This document shows, piece after piece, positions 51,972 to 61,315 of a DNA stretch of 64,000 nucleotides. This stretch comes from Roseomonas sp. Its GTDB lineage: Bacteria; Pseudomonadota; Alphaproteobacteria; Acetobacterales; Acetobacteraceae. The stretch covers positions 1 to 64,000 of the forward strand of contig JADCGF010000024.1 of the NCBI GenBank assembly GCA_020249145.1, written 5' to 3'. Position 1 is the first letter of the stretch; each line of letters opens with the position of its first letter. Made by a program: the position numbers and the translations under genes. The notes under the pieces were generated by a model. That model saw nothing but the letters and a program-made list of their open reading frames with translations, had not been told where the DNA came from and did not search any database.

Positions 51972-54443
51972 ATGAAATTCACCTTTTCCTGGCTGAAGGC
52001 GCATCTTGATACGCAGGCCACGCTTGATGAGATTCTGACCGCGCTGAACACCATCGGGCTTGAAGTTGAAGCTGTGGAAGATCGCGGCGCGGCGCTGGCC
52101 AATTTCCGCATTGCCCATGTGGTGAAAGCCGAACAGCACCCCAATGCGGATCGGCTGCGCGCGCTGAAGGTTGATACCGGCGATGGCAAGCTGCTTTCCG
52201 TGGTCTGCGGCGCGCCCAATGCGCGCGCGGGCATGAAGGGGGTGGCGGCTTTGCCTGGCGCCTTCATTCCCGGCACCGGCATTACGCTGAAGGCCGGCGA
52301 AATTCGTGGCGTGAAATCGGAAGCCATGATGCTTTCCGCGCGCGAAATGGGCCTGGGCGATGATCACACCGGCATTGTTGATCTGCCGGCGGAAGCGCCA
52401 CTCGGTGAAGCCTATGTGCGCTGGGCCGGGTTGGATGACCCGATCATTGAAATCAGCGTGACACCCAATCGCGGCGATGCGCTTTCCGTCCACGGCGTGG
52501 CGCGTGATTTGGCCGCAGCAGGGCTGGGGCGGCTGAAGCCGCTGCCTGAACCCACGATCAAGCCCGCCTATCCTTCGCCGCTGACCTGGCAAATCGCCGA
52601 TCCGCGTGCCTGCGATGTCGTGCTGGGCCGCGCCATTCGCGGTGTGAAGAATGGGCCTTCGCCGAAATGGTTGCAGGATTGGCTGGTGGCGATTGGCCAG
52701 CGCCCGATCAATGCGCTGGTGGATGTGACCAATCTTTTCACCTACGGCCTTGGCCGCCCGCTGCATGTTTTTGATGTGGCAAAGGTGAAGGGCAAGACGC
52801 TGACGATGCGCATGGCACGTGAAGGCGAAAGCCTGCTGGCGCTGAATGGCAAGACCTACGCGCTGACACCAGAAGATGGCATCATCGCCGATGAAGCCGG
52901 GCCGGAAGCGCTTGGCGGCATTATCGGTGGTGAGGCGACGGGCTGCGATGAAGCCACCACCGAATGCTTCATCGAATGCGCGATTTTCGACCCCGTGCGC
53001 ATCGCGCTTTCGGGCCGTCGGCATGATGTGCGCACCGATGCGCGCGCGCGCTTTGAACGCGGCGTGGATCAGGCTTTGCCGCGCTTGGCGCTGGACCTCG
53101 CCACGCAAGCGATGATGGAAATTTGCGGCGGTGAGGCCAGCGAAGTGGTCGGCGCCGGGCCGGAACCCGCCTGGCAGCGCCAGGCCAGACTGCGTTTTGA
53201 ACGGCTCGCAAGCTATGGCGGCGATGATGTGGCGCCGGATCGCGCCGTTGAAATCTTTCAAAGCCTTGGCTTCTCCGTGGCGGCGCGGGATGCGGCGCGC
53301 GTGACCGTCAATGTGCCAAGCTGGCGCAATGATGTGGCAGGCAAGGGCGCCTTGGCACAGGCGCCTGAATTGTCACCTGAACGCGCCAAGGCGGCGGCTG
53401 AAGGCTGCGCCGAAATAGAACCTGAATGCGACTTGCTTGAAGAAGTACTGCGCATTCGCGGCTTGAATACCATCGCGCCCGTATCGCTGCCCGTCAGCGG
53501 CATCATCCCGCCGCCCGCCTTCACCGCGAAACAGGCGCGGGCATCCTTGGCGCGGCGGGTGCTGGCCGCGCGCGGCATGCAGGAAGCAGTGACCTTCGCC
53601 TTCATGGAATCCAAGACCGCCGCGCTATTCGGGGAAACACCCGCAGCACTGAGGCTGGAAAACCCGATTGCGGAGGATTTGGACCAGATGCGCCCAACGC
53701 CCGTGGCATCGCTGCTGCTGGCGACGGGGCGCAATGCGGCGCGCGGCTTTGCCGATGTGGCGCTGTGCGAAATCGGCGCTGCCTATCAGGATGTGACGCC
53801 GGAAGGCCAAGCTGCGGTCGCCGCCGGGGTGCGCCATGGCACCACGCCGCGCCATTGGGCGGAAGCGTCACGCGGCGTGGATGCGCTGGATGCCAAGGGC
53901 GATGCCATGGCGGTGCTGGCCGCGCTCGGCCTGCCCATGGCAGCGCTTTCCGTCTCTGCCGATGCGCCGGGCTTTTATCATCCGGGCCGTTCCGGCCAGG
54001 TGCGGCAAGGGCCGAAATCCGTGCTGGCCCGCTTTGGTGAAATCCACCCGCGCGTGCTGGCCGCACTCGACCTGCCAGGCCCTGCCGTCGCGTTTGAGGT
54101 ATTTCTGGATGCCATCCCGGAACCGAAGCGCCGCAAGAAGGGTGCGCCCGATCTGCCTTCCTTCCAGCCGCTGCGCCGAGACTTCGCCTTCCTGGTGGAT
54201 GAGGGCGTGGCCGCCGAGGCGCTTATCCGCGCCGCGCGCGGGGCGGAACGCATACTGATCACCGATGTTGCGCTGTTTGACCGCTATGCCGGGGATAAGT
54301 TGCCTCCGGGCAAGGTGAGCCTTGCATTGCAAGTGACTATCCAGCCGCGTGATGCGACGCTGACCGACCCACAAATTGAAGCCGTGGCGGAAAAGATTGT
54401 CGCGGCGGTCAGTAAGGCAACCGGCGCCGTGCTGCGCGCATGA
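51972..54443 (+). CDS. pheT: Phenylalanyl-tRNA synthetase beta subunit
   Basis: This 823-residue subunit completes the alpha2-beta2 synthetase and edits Tyr-tRNA(Phe). The order is an N-terminal tRNA-binding OB domain (VVKAEQHPNADRLRALKVDTG near 50), B3/B4 editing core with ALVDVTNLFTYGLGRPLHVFD near 245, B5, and a C-terminal ferredoxin-like anticodon-binding domain (FQPLRRDFAFLVDEGV near 735). Between WRNDVAG and CDLLEEVLRI an insert of about 27 residues appears that most bacterial PheT lack. It starts four bases after pheS. Confidence 0.95.
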   Translation: MKFTFSWLKAHLDTQATLDEILTALNTIGLEVEAVEDRGAALANFRIAHVVKAEQHPNADRLRALKVDTGDGKLLSVVCGAPNARAGMKGVAALPGAFIPGTGITLKAGEIRGVKSEAMMLSAREMGLGDDHTGIVDLPAEAPLGEAYVRWAGLDDPIIEISVTPNRGDALSVHGVARDLAAAGLGRLKPLPEPTIKPAYPSPLTWQIADPRACDVVLGRAIRGVKNGPSPKWLQDWLVAIGQRPINALVDVTNLFTYGLGRPLHVFDVAKVKGKTLTMRMAREGESLLALNGKTYALTPEDGIIADEAGPEALGGIIGGEATGCDEATTECFIECAIFDPVRIALSGRRHDVRTDARARFERGVDQALPRLALDLATQAMMEICGGEASEVVGAGPEPAWQRQARLRFERLASYGGDDVAPDRAVEIFQSLGFSVAARDAARVTVNVPSWRNDVAGKGALAQAPELSPERAKAAAEGCAEIEPECDLLEEVLRIRGLNTIAPVSLPVSGIIPPPAFTAKQARASLARRVLAARGMQEAVTFAFMESKTAALFGETPAALRLENPIAEDLDQMRPTPVASLLLATGRNAARGFADVALCEIGAAYQDVTPEGQAAVAAGVRHGTTPRHWAEASRGVDALDAKGDAMAVLAALGLPMAALSVSADAPGFYHPGRSGQVRQGPKSVLARFGEIHPRVLAALDLPGPAVAFEVFLDAIPEPKRRKKGAPDLPSFQPLRRDFAFLVDEGVAAEALIRAARGAERILITDVALFDRYAGDKLPPGKVSLALQVTIQPRDATLTDPQIEAVAEKIVAAVSKATGAVLRA

Positions 54444-54733
54444 GGTTATGTCACTTCCCGCAGCCCAACTTGTAAGGCCCCCAAATGCCGGCGCCGAAAA
54501 ATGCTGCTGCCGGGAAAATCGTGCTTGTGCAGCCCAGCAGCCGCGATCTGGCAGTAGCGCCACAAGCATCGCCGGATGCATGGCTGCTGACCCTTTTCGG
54601 CGTTACGGGCGCCCATAATCTTCCACGTATTGCTGGCCCTGAACGCAACCTGCTCCGCCGAATTCTCCGCGAGCTTCCCAGCATCACTGCATCCCGTGCG
54701 GTTACGATCTCATGCGTTCTGCGGTAGCAGACC
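54444..54733. other. Intergenic region without a convincing gene
   Basis: This 290-base stretch lies between the converging pheT and FkbM-like genes. An 80-codon frame on the plus strand (from 54485) and an overlapping one on the minus strand both lack ribosome sites and family resemblance. No strong terminator hairpin with a T-run is visible. Confidence 0.45.
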
Positions 54734-55741
54734 TCAACGCGGCTCAATCTGTGAGAGAAAAAGGCTCAGGCTGCCTTGGTCCAGAATTTTTTCGACCGTT
54801 GTTGGCTTTGCGTGACCGTCATGATCAATGAACCGAAGCGGGTAGCGTGCTGCCAAACCATCCAGCGCTTCGCGAGGATTAGCACAGCGATCAGCTCTGA
54901 AATCGAGGATGATTTTCAAGGAAGGGCTGCGATCCATGAGGCCCTGCATTCCCCGCAGCGCATTCTGTTCCAGGGCAGTTGCAGATACAAGCACGAGGTC
55001 AGCCGCCCCTGGCTCTAGCCCATCAAGGGTCATGGCCGGGGCGATGCAGCTGGCCGCACTATCACGACGAAACTGAACAGCCTGATTCGCAACTGCCGGA
55101 GGCCCCATCAAAGAAACCGGCATTTCCTTCGCAGCCGCGGCCTGACCCGCGGCGATGACGCGATGCGCAACAACGATATTGTCTCGACCATTCAGGGACA
55201 GGTTACGCCGCAAGAGTTGGAAGAGCCAGGGATTGTATTCCAAGGCAACCACACGCCCTTGCGCATCCACCAATTCACTCATCAGCAGGGCATAGTAGCC
55301 ATAACCTGCGTCAAGGTCGTAGGCCGTCTCACCGCGATCAAGATTTCTGCACAAAAATGCGGTAATCCAATATTGCCAAAACCCTTCCAGCATCAAATGC
55401 GGAGCAAGAGAGGTATCCTCGGCATCCACATACATCTTGTAGCGTCCAAGCACGCGGCAAAGCACTGTCCCGTCAGGCAGGGGGACGGTGTGTATCCTAT
55501 CGCGCATGGCTGCTTCAAAATCACGCCGATAGGCGCTTTCGATCAGGGCCTTGACCGAAGCGATGTCACGCCTGCCATAGCCGGAGTGAAGCCCTTTCAC
55601 AGCAGCCTGCAAGCGCGCGACTTCGGAACGGAGATAAAACAGACCTTGCGCGCCCCCCCCGGAAGGGCCATTCCCCGTCATGCGATTGATGAATTGCCGG
55701 AGAAGACTAGGCGGTTGAGGCGGAGCAGAATCCTGCACGAT
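54734..55741 (-). CDS. FkbM-type SAM-dependent methyltransferase
   Basis: This protein of about 335 residues has a C-terminal Rossmann-like methyltransferase domain of the FkbM family: AYDLDAGYGYYALLM (SAM motif I), VVALEYNPWLFQLLRRNLSLNG (motif II), and a late SLKIILDFRADRCANPREAL. FkbM proteins methylate hydroxyl groups on sugars or polyketides, and in alphaproteobacteria they are often tied to surface polysaccharides. An acidic residue replaces the usual D-x-G-A-N with DLDAGYG. The N-terminal 110 residues are unassigned. The start is uncertain: a GTG at 55741 with GGAAA is used, but the frame extends to a TTG at 55825 and an ATG at 55681 is possible. Confidence 0.72.
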   Translation of the reverse strand: MVQDSAPPQPPSLLRQFINRMTGNGPSGGGAQGLFYLRSEVARLQAAVKGLHSGYGRRDIASVKALIESAYRRDFEAAMRDRIHTVPLPDGTVLCRVLGRYKMYVDAEDTSLAPHLMLEGFWQYWITAFLCRNLDRGETAYDLDAGYGYYALLMSELVDAQGRVVALEYNPWLFQLLRRNLSLNGRDNIVVAHRVIAAGQAAAAKEMPVSLMGPPAVANQAVQFRRDSAASCIAPAMTLDGLEPGAADLVLVSATALEQNALRGMQGLMDRSPSLKIILDFRADRCANPREALDGLAARYPLRFIDHDGHAKPTTVEKILDQGSLSLFLSQIEPR

Positions 55742-55844
55742 GGGGACATTTCCGTTGCGACGCAGTTGTGATGGGTTTAATAGCTGCCTCTGATTCCCTT
55801 GATCAAGGCCGGTTTGACGCTTCAACCCAGAAAGGAAGCCACGA

Positions 55845-56816
55845 ATGAGCGGTTTTCGGCGTCGCAGTCTCTTTGTGGCTGCTCCCCTTTTGGCCTCACC
55901 CTTTGTGGCGCGGGCACTGTACGCCCAGACGCCAGCTTTGCAAGCATCGCCAGTACCCGGCTTTTACCGCTTCAAGGTTGGGTCCTTCACCGTCACCACC
56001 GTGCATGATGGGTTTTTTGCGCGCCCGGTTGAAGGCACCATTGTTAATGCCCCGTTGGCAGAGGTACAGGCTGCACTTCGTGATGGCTTTCTTCCCACGG
56101 ATCGGCTGTTCATTCCCATCACAATCACCTTTCTCGATACCGGGCGGGATTTGGTGGTTTTCGACAGCGGCAATGGCGTGACTGCCCCGGGTGCCACCCA
56201 TGGCCGCATGATTGCCAATATGCGCGCCGCCGGCATTGATCCCGCCAAAGTGACGCGCGTGGTGATGAGCCATTTCCATCCCGATCATATAAATGGCCTG
56301 CTGAATGCTGAAGGCGCAGCAGCCTTCCCCAATGCTGAAGTGATCGTGCCGGAAGCCGAGATGGCGTTTTGGGGCGATGCATCGAATGAAACACGCACCC
56401 CTCAAGGCCAGCGCGTATTTTTTGCCAATAGCGCGCGTCGTCTTGCGCCTTACGCAGCACGTATGCGGCGGGTTGGGCCTGATGCTGAAGTGATTCCAGG
56501 CGTGCGTTCCGTCGCGGCTTATGGCCACACACCAGGCCATACAGCCTATCACATCGCCGATGGCGCAGAGCAGATGATGTTCTTGGCTGATACCAGCAAC
56601 CGGCCTGAACTATTCGCGCGCCGGCCAGATTTTCACCTCGTTTTCGATCTCGATCCGGTATTGGCCGAAGCCTCACGGCGGCGCATTTTTGACCGTGTGG
56701 CAAACGATAGAATTCGCATTACTGCATATCATTTCCCCTTCCCCGCCAATGGCTATCTGGCCAAGGAAGGCAGCGGCTACCGCTTCGTCGCGGCGGATTG
56801 GTCAGGCGCCATCTAA
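55845..56816 (+). CDS. Exported metallo-beta-lactamase-fold hydrolase
   Basis: This 323-residue protein carries a Tat-like signal (FRRRSLFVAAPLLASPFVARALYAQ) likely cleaved near residue 28. The zinc motif SHFHPDHINGL is near residue 140, a second histidine is in GHTPGHTAYHIADG near 230, and an aspartate follows. The family includes lactonases and arylsulfatases; the substrate is unknown. AAAGGAAG precedes the ATG. The start is only about 100 bases from the divergent methyltransferase start, so both promoters share that gap. Confidence 0.88.
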   Translation: MSGFRRRSLFVAAPLLASPFVARALYAQTPALQASPVPGFYRFKVGSFTVTTVHDGFFARPVEGTIVNAPLAEVQAALRDGFLPTDRLFIPITITFLDTGRDLVVFDSGNGVTAPGATHGRMIANMRAAGIDPAKVTRVVMSHFHPDHINGLLNAEGAAAFPNAEVIVPEAEMAFWGDASNETRTPQGQRVFFANSARRLAPYAARMRRVGPDAEVIPGVRSVAAYGHTPGHTAYHIADGAEQMMFLADTSNRPELFARRPDFHLVFDLDPVLAEASRRRIFDRVANDRIRITAYHFPFPANGYLAKEGSGYRFVAADWSGAI

Positions 56817-56823
56817 CACGCAG

Positions 56824-57192
56824 TTAGACGTGAAAGCTTTCCCCGCAGCCGCAACGGCCTTTTTCATTGGGGTTGGTGAAGGTGAAGCCCGCTGACATGG
56901 TCTTCACCTCATAATCCATCACGGTGCCAATCAGGAACAGCGTCGCCTTGCGGTCCACCAGCACCGTGACACCCTTGTCGGTGACGCTTTCATCGCCCGC
57001 CGTTGGCGCATCCACCCAGGAAAGGTCATAGGCTAGGCCGGAACAGCCCTTCGTCTTCACCGCAATGCGCAGGAACTTGCCCTGATCACCTTTGGCGTAA
57101 AGCGCGCGCAACCGTTCTGCCGCGCCATCGCTGAGCGACATCAGCGGCGGCAAAGCGCGCCGTGCGGGTTTGGCTTCAATGGTTGCATTCAT
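56824..57192 (-). CDS. sufA: Iron-sulfur cluster A-type carrier SufA
   Basis: This 122-residue protein accepts clusters from the SUF scaffold and passes them to apo-proteins. The three ligand cysteines are C50 in KGCSGLAYDL, and C114 and C116 in RCGCGESF. The core FLRIAVKTKG and VMDYEVKTMSAGFTFTNPN are typical. It is the last gene of the SUF operon, nine bases after sufT. It could also be named ErpA or IscA; SufA is chosen from context. Confidence 0.9.
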   Translation of the reverse strand: MNATIEAKPARRALPPLMSLSDGAAERLRALYAKGDQGKFLRIAVKTKGCSGLAYDLSWVDAPTAGDESVTDKGVTVLVDRKATLFLIGTVMDYEVKTMSAGFTFTNPNEKGRCGCGESFHV

Positions 57193-57201
57193 GCCATCAC
57201 C

Positions 57202-57585
57202 TCAAAACATATTGAGCGCGAGCCGCGCATCTTCGCTCATGCGGGAATGATCCCAGGGCGGGTCCCACACCACTTCCACCAACACTTCAGAAACGCCGTC
57301 CAATGCGCGCACTGCCTCATCCACTTGGTTCGGCAATTCCTGCGCGGAAGGGCATGATGGCGTGGTCAGCGTCATTTCCACCTTCACCTTGCCATCATCA
57401 CCAATCTCAATCGCGTAGATCAGGCCAAGTTGATAGATATCAACCGGAATCTCAGGGTCGAATACGGTGGAAATCGCACCAATCACGGCGTCTTCGGAAA
57501 CCGCCTGCGCGGGCGGCTTCACCTCGCCTTCTGGGGTCCAGGCAGCGTGCACGGGTGTTTCGGTCTTGGTGGTGTCTTCACTCAC
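57202..57585 (-). CDS. sufT: SUF system maturation factor SufT (MIP18/DUF59 family)
   Basis: This 127-residue protein has a DUF59 domain: AISTVFDPEIPVDIYQLGLI near residue 40 and MTLTTPSCPSAQELPNQVDEA near 80, with the conserved cysteine in PSCPSA. SufT supports Fe-S protein maturation under high demand. A GTG at 57585 is chosen because GGAGG lies six bases upstream; it overlaps the sufU stop by eight bases. A longer frame exists upstream but only inside sufU. Confidence 0.9.
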   Translation of the reverse strand: MSEDTTKTETPVHAAWTPEGEVKPPAQAVSEDAVIGAISTVFDPEIPVDIYQLGLIYAIEIGDDGKVKVEMTLTTPSCPSAQELPNQVDEAVRALDGVSEVLVEVVWDPPWDHSRMSEDARLALNMF

Positions 57586-58057
57586 TGCTCGCCTCCTTCG
57601 CGCCGGCAAGGGCGGCGTTCAGCGTATGCCAAGCGAGGGTTGCGCATTTCACCCGGCTTGGAAATTCATGCACGCCGGATAATGGCGTCAGCCTTTCCAT
57701 GGCGCCTTCCAGCGAAGCCGCGCAGGTGGGGCATTGGCCTGTCATGGCCAAATCACGAAAGGCCGCACCCAGCGCCTGCGCTTCTTCCGGCGTTTTGCCC
57801 TTCACGGTTTCCGTCATCAGTGACGCACTGGCCATGGAAACGGCGCAGCCGCGGCCCTGAAACGCGGCATCGGCGATATGCCCATCCGGCGTCATTTTAA
57901 GGAACAATTCCATGCGGTCACCGCACATGGGATTATCGCCGCGCGATGAGCGGTCCGCATCTTCCAGGCGGCGGAAATTGCGCGGCTTGCGGCCATGATC
58001 CAGGATCACTTCCTGATACAAATCGCGCAAATCGCCAAAGAAATCACCGCCGCTCAT
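57578..58057 (-). CDS. sufU: SufU/IscU-like scaffold or sulfur transfer protein
   Basis: This 159-residue protein has the U-type fold with three zinc or cluster cysteines: C45 in DNPMCGD, C71 in GRGCAVS and C138 in SRVKCATLAW, plus D47. The long insertion between the second and third cysteine (containing GQCPTCAAS) identifies SufU rather than IscU. SufU transfers sulfur from SufS. It overlaps the sufS stop by four bases (ATGA). Confidence 0.92.
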   Translation of the reverse strand: MSGGDFFGDLRDLYQEVILDHGRKPRNFRRLEDADRSSRGDNPMCGDRMELFLKMTPDGHIADAAFQGRGCAVSMASASLMTETVKGKTPEEAQALGAAFRDLAMTGQCPTCAASLEGAMERLTPLSGVHEFPSRVKCATLAWHTLNAALAGAKEASSE

Positions 58058-59280
58058 GCAAAGAACTCCCGCGCTTTCACCAGCGCGCCGGCCAGATAAT
58101 CCACTTCCTCCGACGTTGTATAAAGCCCGAAGGAAGCGCGCGCCGTGCCCTGTTCCAGACCAAAGCGCGCATGCAGCGGTTCCGCACAATGCCGCCCGGC
58201 GCGGATGCAAATCCCTGCGCGATCCAGCAGCGTGGAAAGATCATGCGGATGAGCGTTGTCGAGCGCGAAAGCGAAAACACCGCCACGATCCTGCGCACGA
58301 CCAAGCAGCGTGAGGCCCGGCACATCCGAAAGTTTCCGCATGGCATGGTCCACCAAGGCGCGTTCATGCGCTTCAATGGCGGGCATGCCAATTCCGGTCA
58401 CGTAATCAATCGCGGCATGGAGGCCAACCGCTTCAATGATGGCAGGCGTGCCGGCTTCAAACCGCGCCGGGGGCTTGGCCCAGGTGGATTTTTCGAAGCT
58501 CACGCTTTCAATCATATCGCCACCACCCAGGAAGGGTGGCATGCGATCCAGATGTTCAAGCTTCCCCCACAGCACGCCAATGCCGGTCGGCCCATATAGC
58601 TTATGGCCGGTGAAGCAGTAGAAATCGCAGCCTATGGCAGCAACATCCACTCGCCGATGCACCACCGCCTGAGAACCATCCAGCAGCACTTTCGCGCCAT
58701 GCGCATGCGCCATAGCGACCACGCGTTCAACCGGTGTGACGGTACCGAGCACATTGGACATATGCGCCAAAGCAACAAGCCCCACTTTGCCATCAGCAAG
58801 CTTGGCGGCCAGGTCTTCCATGTCCAATTCGCCGGAATCCGTCACGCGGCAGACGCGCAACAGGTTGCCGCGGTCATCGCGCAGCATTTGCCAGGGCACG
58901 ATATTGGCGTGGTGTTCCAATTCGGAAATCAGCACAGCCTGGTCCGGACGCATCACGCCGCGGCCCCAGCTATGGGCGACCAGATTGATTGCTTCCGTGC
59001 TGTTGCGGGTGAAAACCACTTCCCGCACATCCGGCGCATTGATGAAGCGCGCCACCGCACCGCGGGCGGCTTCGTAAGCATCGGTCGCCACTTCGGAAAG
59101 CCGATAGGCGCCGCGATGGACGTTGGCATAAGCCGTTTCCATGCAGCGCGTCATGGCATCAATCACCGCGCGGGGCTTCTGCGCACTCGCCCCTGAATCC
59201 AGAAAGACCAGCGGCTTGCCATGCTGCGGCTGCGACAGGATAGGGAAATCCTGCCGAATGCGCTGGACATCAAAGCTCAT
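58054..59280 (-). CDS. sufS: Cysteine desulfurase SufS
   Basis: This 408-residue PLP enzyme removes sulfur from cysteine for cluster assembly. The PLP lysine is in FTGHKLYGPTGIGVLWGK near 225, and the persulfide cysteine is in GICIRAGRHCAEPLHARFG near 362. HANIVPWQML is the usual His loop near 122. The ATG at 59280 overlaps the sufD stop (ATGA); an upstream extension does not fit. It is a group II (SufS-type) enzyme. Confidence 0.95.
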   Translation of the reverse strand: MSFDVQRIRQDFPILSQPQHGKPLVFLDSGASAQKPRAVIDAMTRCMETAYANVHRGAYRLSEVATDAYEAARGAVARFINAPDVREVVFTRNSTEAINLVAHSWGRGVMRPDQAVLISELEHHANIVPWQMLRDDRGNLLRVCRVTDSGELDMEDLAAKLADGKVGLVALAHMSNVLGTVTPVERVVAMAHAHGAKVLLDGSQAVVHRRVDVAAIGCDFYCFTGHKLYGPTGIGVLWGKLEHLDRMPPFLGGGDMIESVSFEKSTWAKPPARFEAGTPAIIEAVGLHAAIDYVTGIGMPAIEAHERALVDHAMRKLSDVPGLTLLGRAQDRGGVFAFALDNAHPHDLSTLLDRAGICIRAGRHCAEPLHARFGLEQGTARASFGLYTTSEEVDYLAGALVKAREFFA

Positions 59281-60572
59281 GATGCCGCCCCATGCCGGAC
59301 CCACCAGCCATCCACGGCGGCGGTCAGGGCTTCACGCAGCGTATCATCTTCCAGCCCTTCAAAGGCTTCATGAAGGAACGCCTGCACCAGCATGGACCGC
59401 GCCTGATCCGCCGGCACGCCGCGGGAGCGCAGATAGAAAAGACTATCCGCATCCAAGGCGCCAATGGTCGCGCCATGGCTGCACTTCACGTCATCGGCAT
59501 AGATTTCAAGCTGCGGCTTGCTATCCATCTCCGCATCTTCGGAAAGTAGCAGCGCCTGATTCATCTGATAGCCATCGGTCTTTTGCGCTTCGCGCCGTAC
59601 CAGGATTTTGCCCTGGAATACGCCGCGCGATTGACCCGCCAATACCGTCTTGCAGGTTTGCCGGCTGGCACAATCCGGCGCGGCATGGTCCAGCGCCGTG
59701 GTGGTATCCACCACCGCCCGGCCTGCCGCCAATTGCGCAGTGTTCATGTGGCAGGAAGCCTTTGGGCCAGTCAGCGCGGCATGGATTTCCATGCGCGTAA
59801 GCCGCGCACCGGCAGAAACCGCCATGGTATCATAACGCGCCTCGGCAGCGATGCGCGCATGGATCATGGAAAGATGAAACGCCGCATCGCCTTCACCTTG
59901 CGCGCGCCCATGCGTCAGCACGGCACCTTCGGCGAGGTCAATTTCAAACACTGGGTTGTGCAGATACAGCGCGCTGCCACCGATGGCGCTTTCCAGCAGC
60001 GTTAGCTTTGCACCCGCCCCAAGGCGGATCACATGGCGCGGATGGAAAGCGAAGGGCCGGCCCGGATCAACCGCGATGGAAAGCAATTCCAAATGCCCGG
60101 CATCCACACCCGCCGGCACATCCAGCAACAGCCCATCTTCAAACATCAGCGTATTCAGCGCTGTCATGGGGTGTTCGGCCAAGGGCGTCAGCGCACCCAA
60201 GCGCCCTTCCAGCGCATCCAAATGCTGCGCCACAGAAGCAGCACCATAGGCAAGCCCGTCCAACGCTGAAAGATCAGCGCGAAAGCGCCCATCCACAAAC
60301 ACTGCCCGCGCCGCGCAGCGCGGCTTCGGCAGCGTCAACGCGCCGGCAACGGCCGTGAGTGGCTCGGCAAAACCCGCCTGCGCCACCGGCGAAAGGTCCG
60401 TGTATTTCCAAGCCTCAACACGCCGTGTCGGGAAGCCGCGCGCCGCCACATGCGCCGCCGCATCCGCCCGCAGCGCCGCGAGCCATGGCAGGCGCGCGCC
60501 CGGCAGATGATCCTTGAGACCCTGATAGCGCGCGAGGAAGCCTGCCGCGCCTGGTTGTGGTGCCGCTGTCAC
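59277..60572 (-). CDS. sufD: SUF scaffold subunit SufD
   Basis: This 431-residue beta-helix protein pairs with SufB and SufC as the scaffold that assembles [4Fe-4S] clusters. Features are TRRVEAWKYTDLSPVAQAG near 47 and the C-terminal CSHGATIGALDADSLFYLRSRG near 370 with the conserved Cys and His. A GTG start is used; the frame overlaps the sufC stop (GTGA). The length is typical. Confidence 0.94.
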   Translation of the reverse strand: MTAAPQPGAAGFLARYQGLKDHLPGARLPWLAALRADAAAHVAARGFPTRRVEAWKYTDLSPVAQAGFAEPLTAVAGALTLPKPRCAARAVFVDGRFRADLSALDGLAYGAASVAQHLDALEGRLGALTPLAEHPMTALNTLMFEDGLLLDVPAGVDAGHLELLSIAVDPGRPFAFHPRHVIRLGAGAKLTLLESAIGGSALYLHNPVFEIDLAEGAVLTHGRAQGEGDAAFHLSMIHARIAAEARYDTMAVSAGARLTRMEIHAALTGPKASCHMNTAQLAAGRAVVDTTTALDHAAPDCASRQTCKTVLAGQSRGVFQGKILVRREAQKTDGYQMNQALLLSEDAEMDSKPQLEIYADDVKCSHGATIGALDADSLFYLRSRGVPADQARSMLVQAFLHEAFEGLEDDTLREALTAAVDGWWVRHGAAS

Positions 60573-61315
60573 GCCGCGGCCTGGATTGCGCCATAGCCCT
60601 GCGCTTCCAGCTCCTTCGCCAATTCCGGCCCGCCCGAGCGCACAATGCGCCCGCCCATCAGCACATGCACGCGATCTGGCACGATGTAATCCAAAAGCCG
60701 CTGATAATGCGTAATCACCAGCGCGGAGAAATCCGGCCCGCGCATGGCATTCACGCCATCGGCCACGATCTTCAGCGCATCAATATCAAGCCCGCTATCG
60801 GTTTCATCCAGAATGGCGAGCTTCGGTTGCAGCAGCGCCATTTGCAGAATTTCATTGCGCTTCTTCTCGCCGCCCGAAAAGCCGACATTGACGCCACGCT
60901 TCAGCATTTCATCATTCATCGAAAGTGCTTTCATGCGTTCGCGCGCCAGCTTCAGGAATTGCATGGCATCCAATTCGCTCTCGCCCTTGGCGCGGCGAAT
61001 GGCGTTCAGCGCAGTGCGCAGGAAGGTCGCATTGCCCACGCCGGGCAATTCCACCGGATATTGAAACGCCAGAAACACGCCGGCGGCAGCGCGTTCTTCC
61101 GGTTCCATCGCCAGTAAATCCTGGCCATGCAAAAGCGCAGTGCCGCCCGTCACCTCATAACCATCGCGGCCGGACAGCACATAGGAAAGGGTGGATTTAC
61201 CCGACCCATTCGGCCCCATAATGGCATGCACTTCACCCTGCGGCACAACAAGATCAATGCCCTTCAGAATGGGCTTGCCATCAACCTCTGCGGTCAGTCC
61301 CTTGATTTCCAACAT
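60569..61315 (-). CDS. sufC: SUF ATPase SufC
   Basis: This 248-residue ABC-type ATPase drives conformational change in the SufBCD complex. Walker A GPNGSGKST is near 36, the signature NVGFSGGEKKRNEILQMALL near 142 and Walker B LAILDETDSGLDIDAL near 165. The FSGGEKKR signature is characteristic of SufC. It shares one base with the sufB stop (TGATG). Confidence 0.96.
   Translation of the reverse strand: MLEIKGLTAEVDGKPILKGIDLVVPQGEVHAIMGPNGSGKSTLSYVLSGRDGYEVTGGTALLHGQDLLAMEPEERAAAGVFLAFQYPVELPGVGNATFLRTALNAIRRAKGESELDAMQFLKLARERMKALSMNDEMLKRGVNVGFSGGEKKRNEILQMALLQPKLAILDETDSGLDIDALKIVADGVNAMRGPDFSALVITHYQRLLDYIVPDRVHVLMGGRIVRSGGPELAKELEAQGYGAIQAAA

Noticed and set aside
51849..53261. A 470-codon minus-strand frame opposite pheS/pheT
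   Set aside because: It lies entirely within the well-supported synthetase genes and has the Arg/Gly/His-rich composition of an antisense frame.
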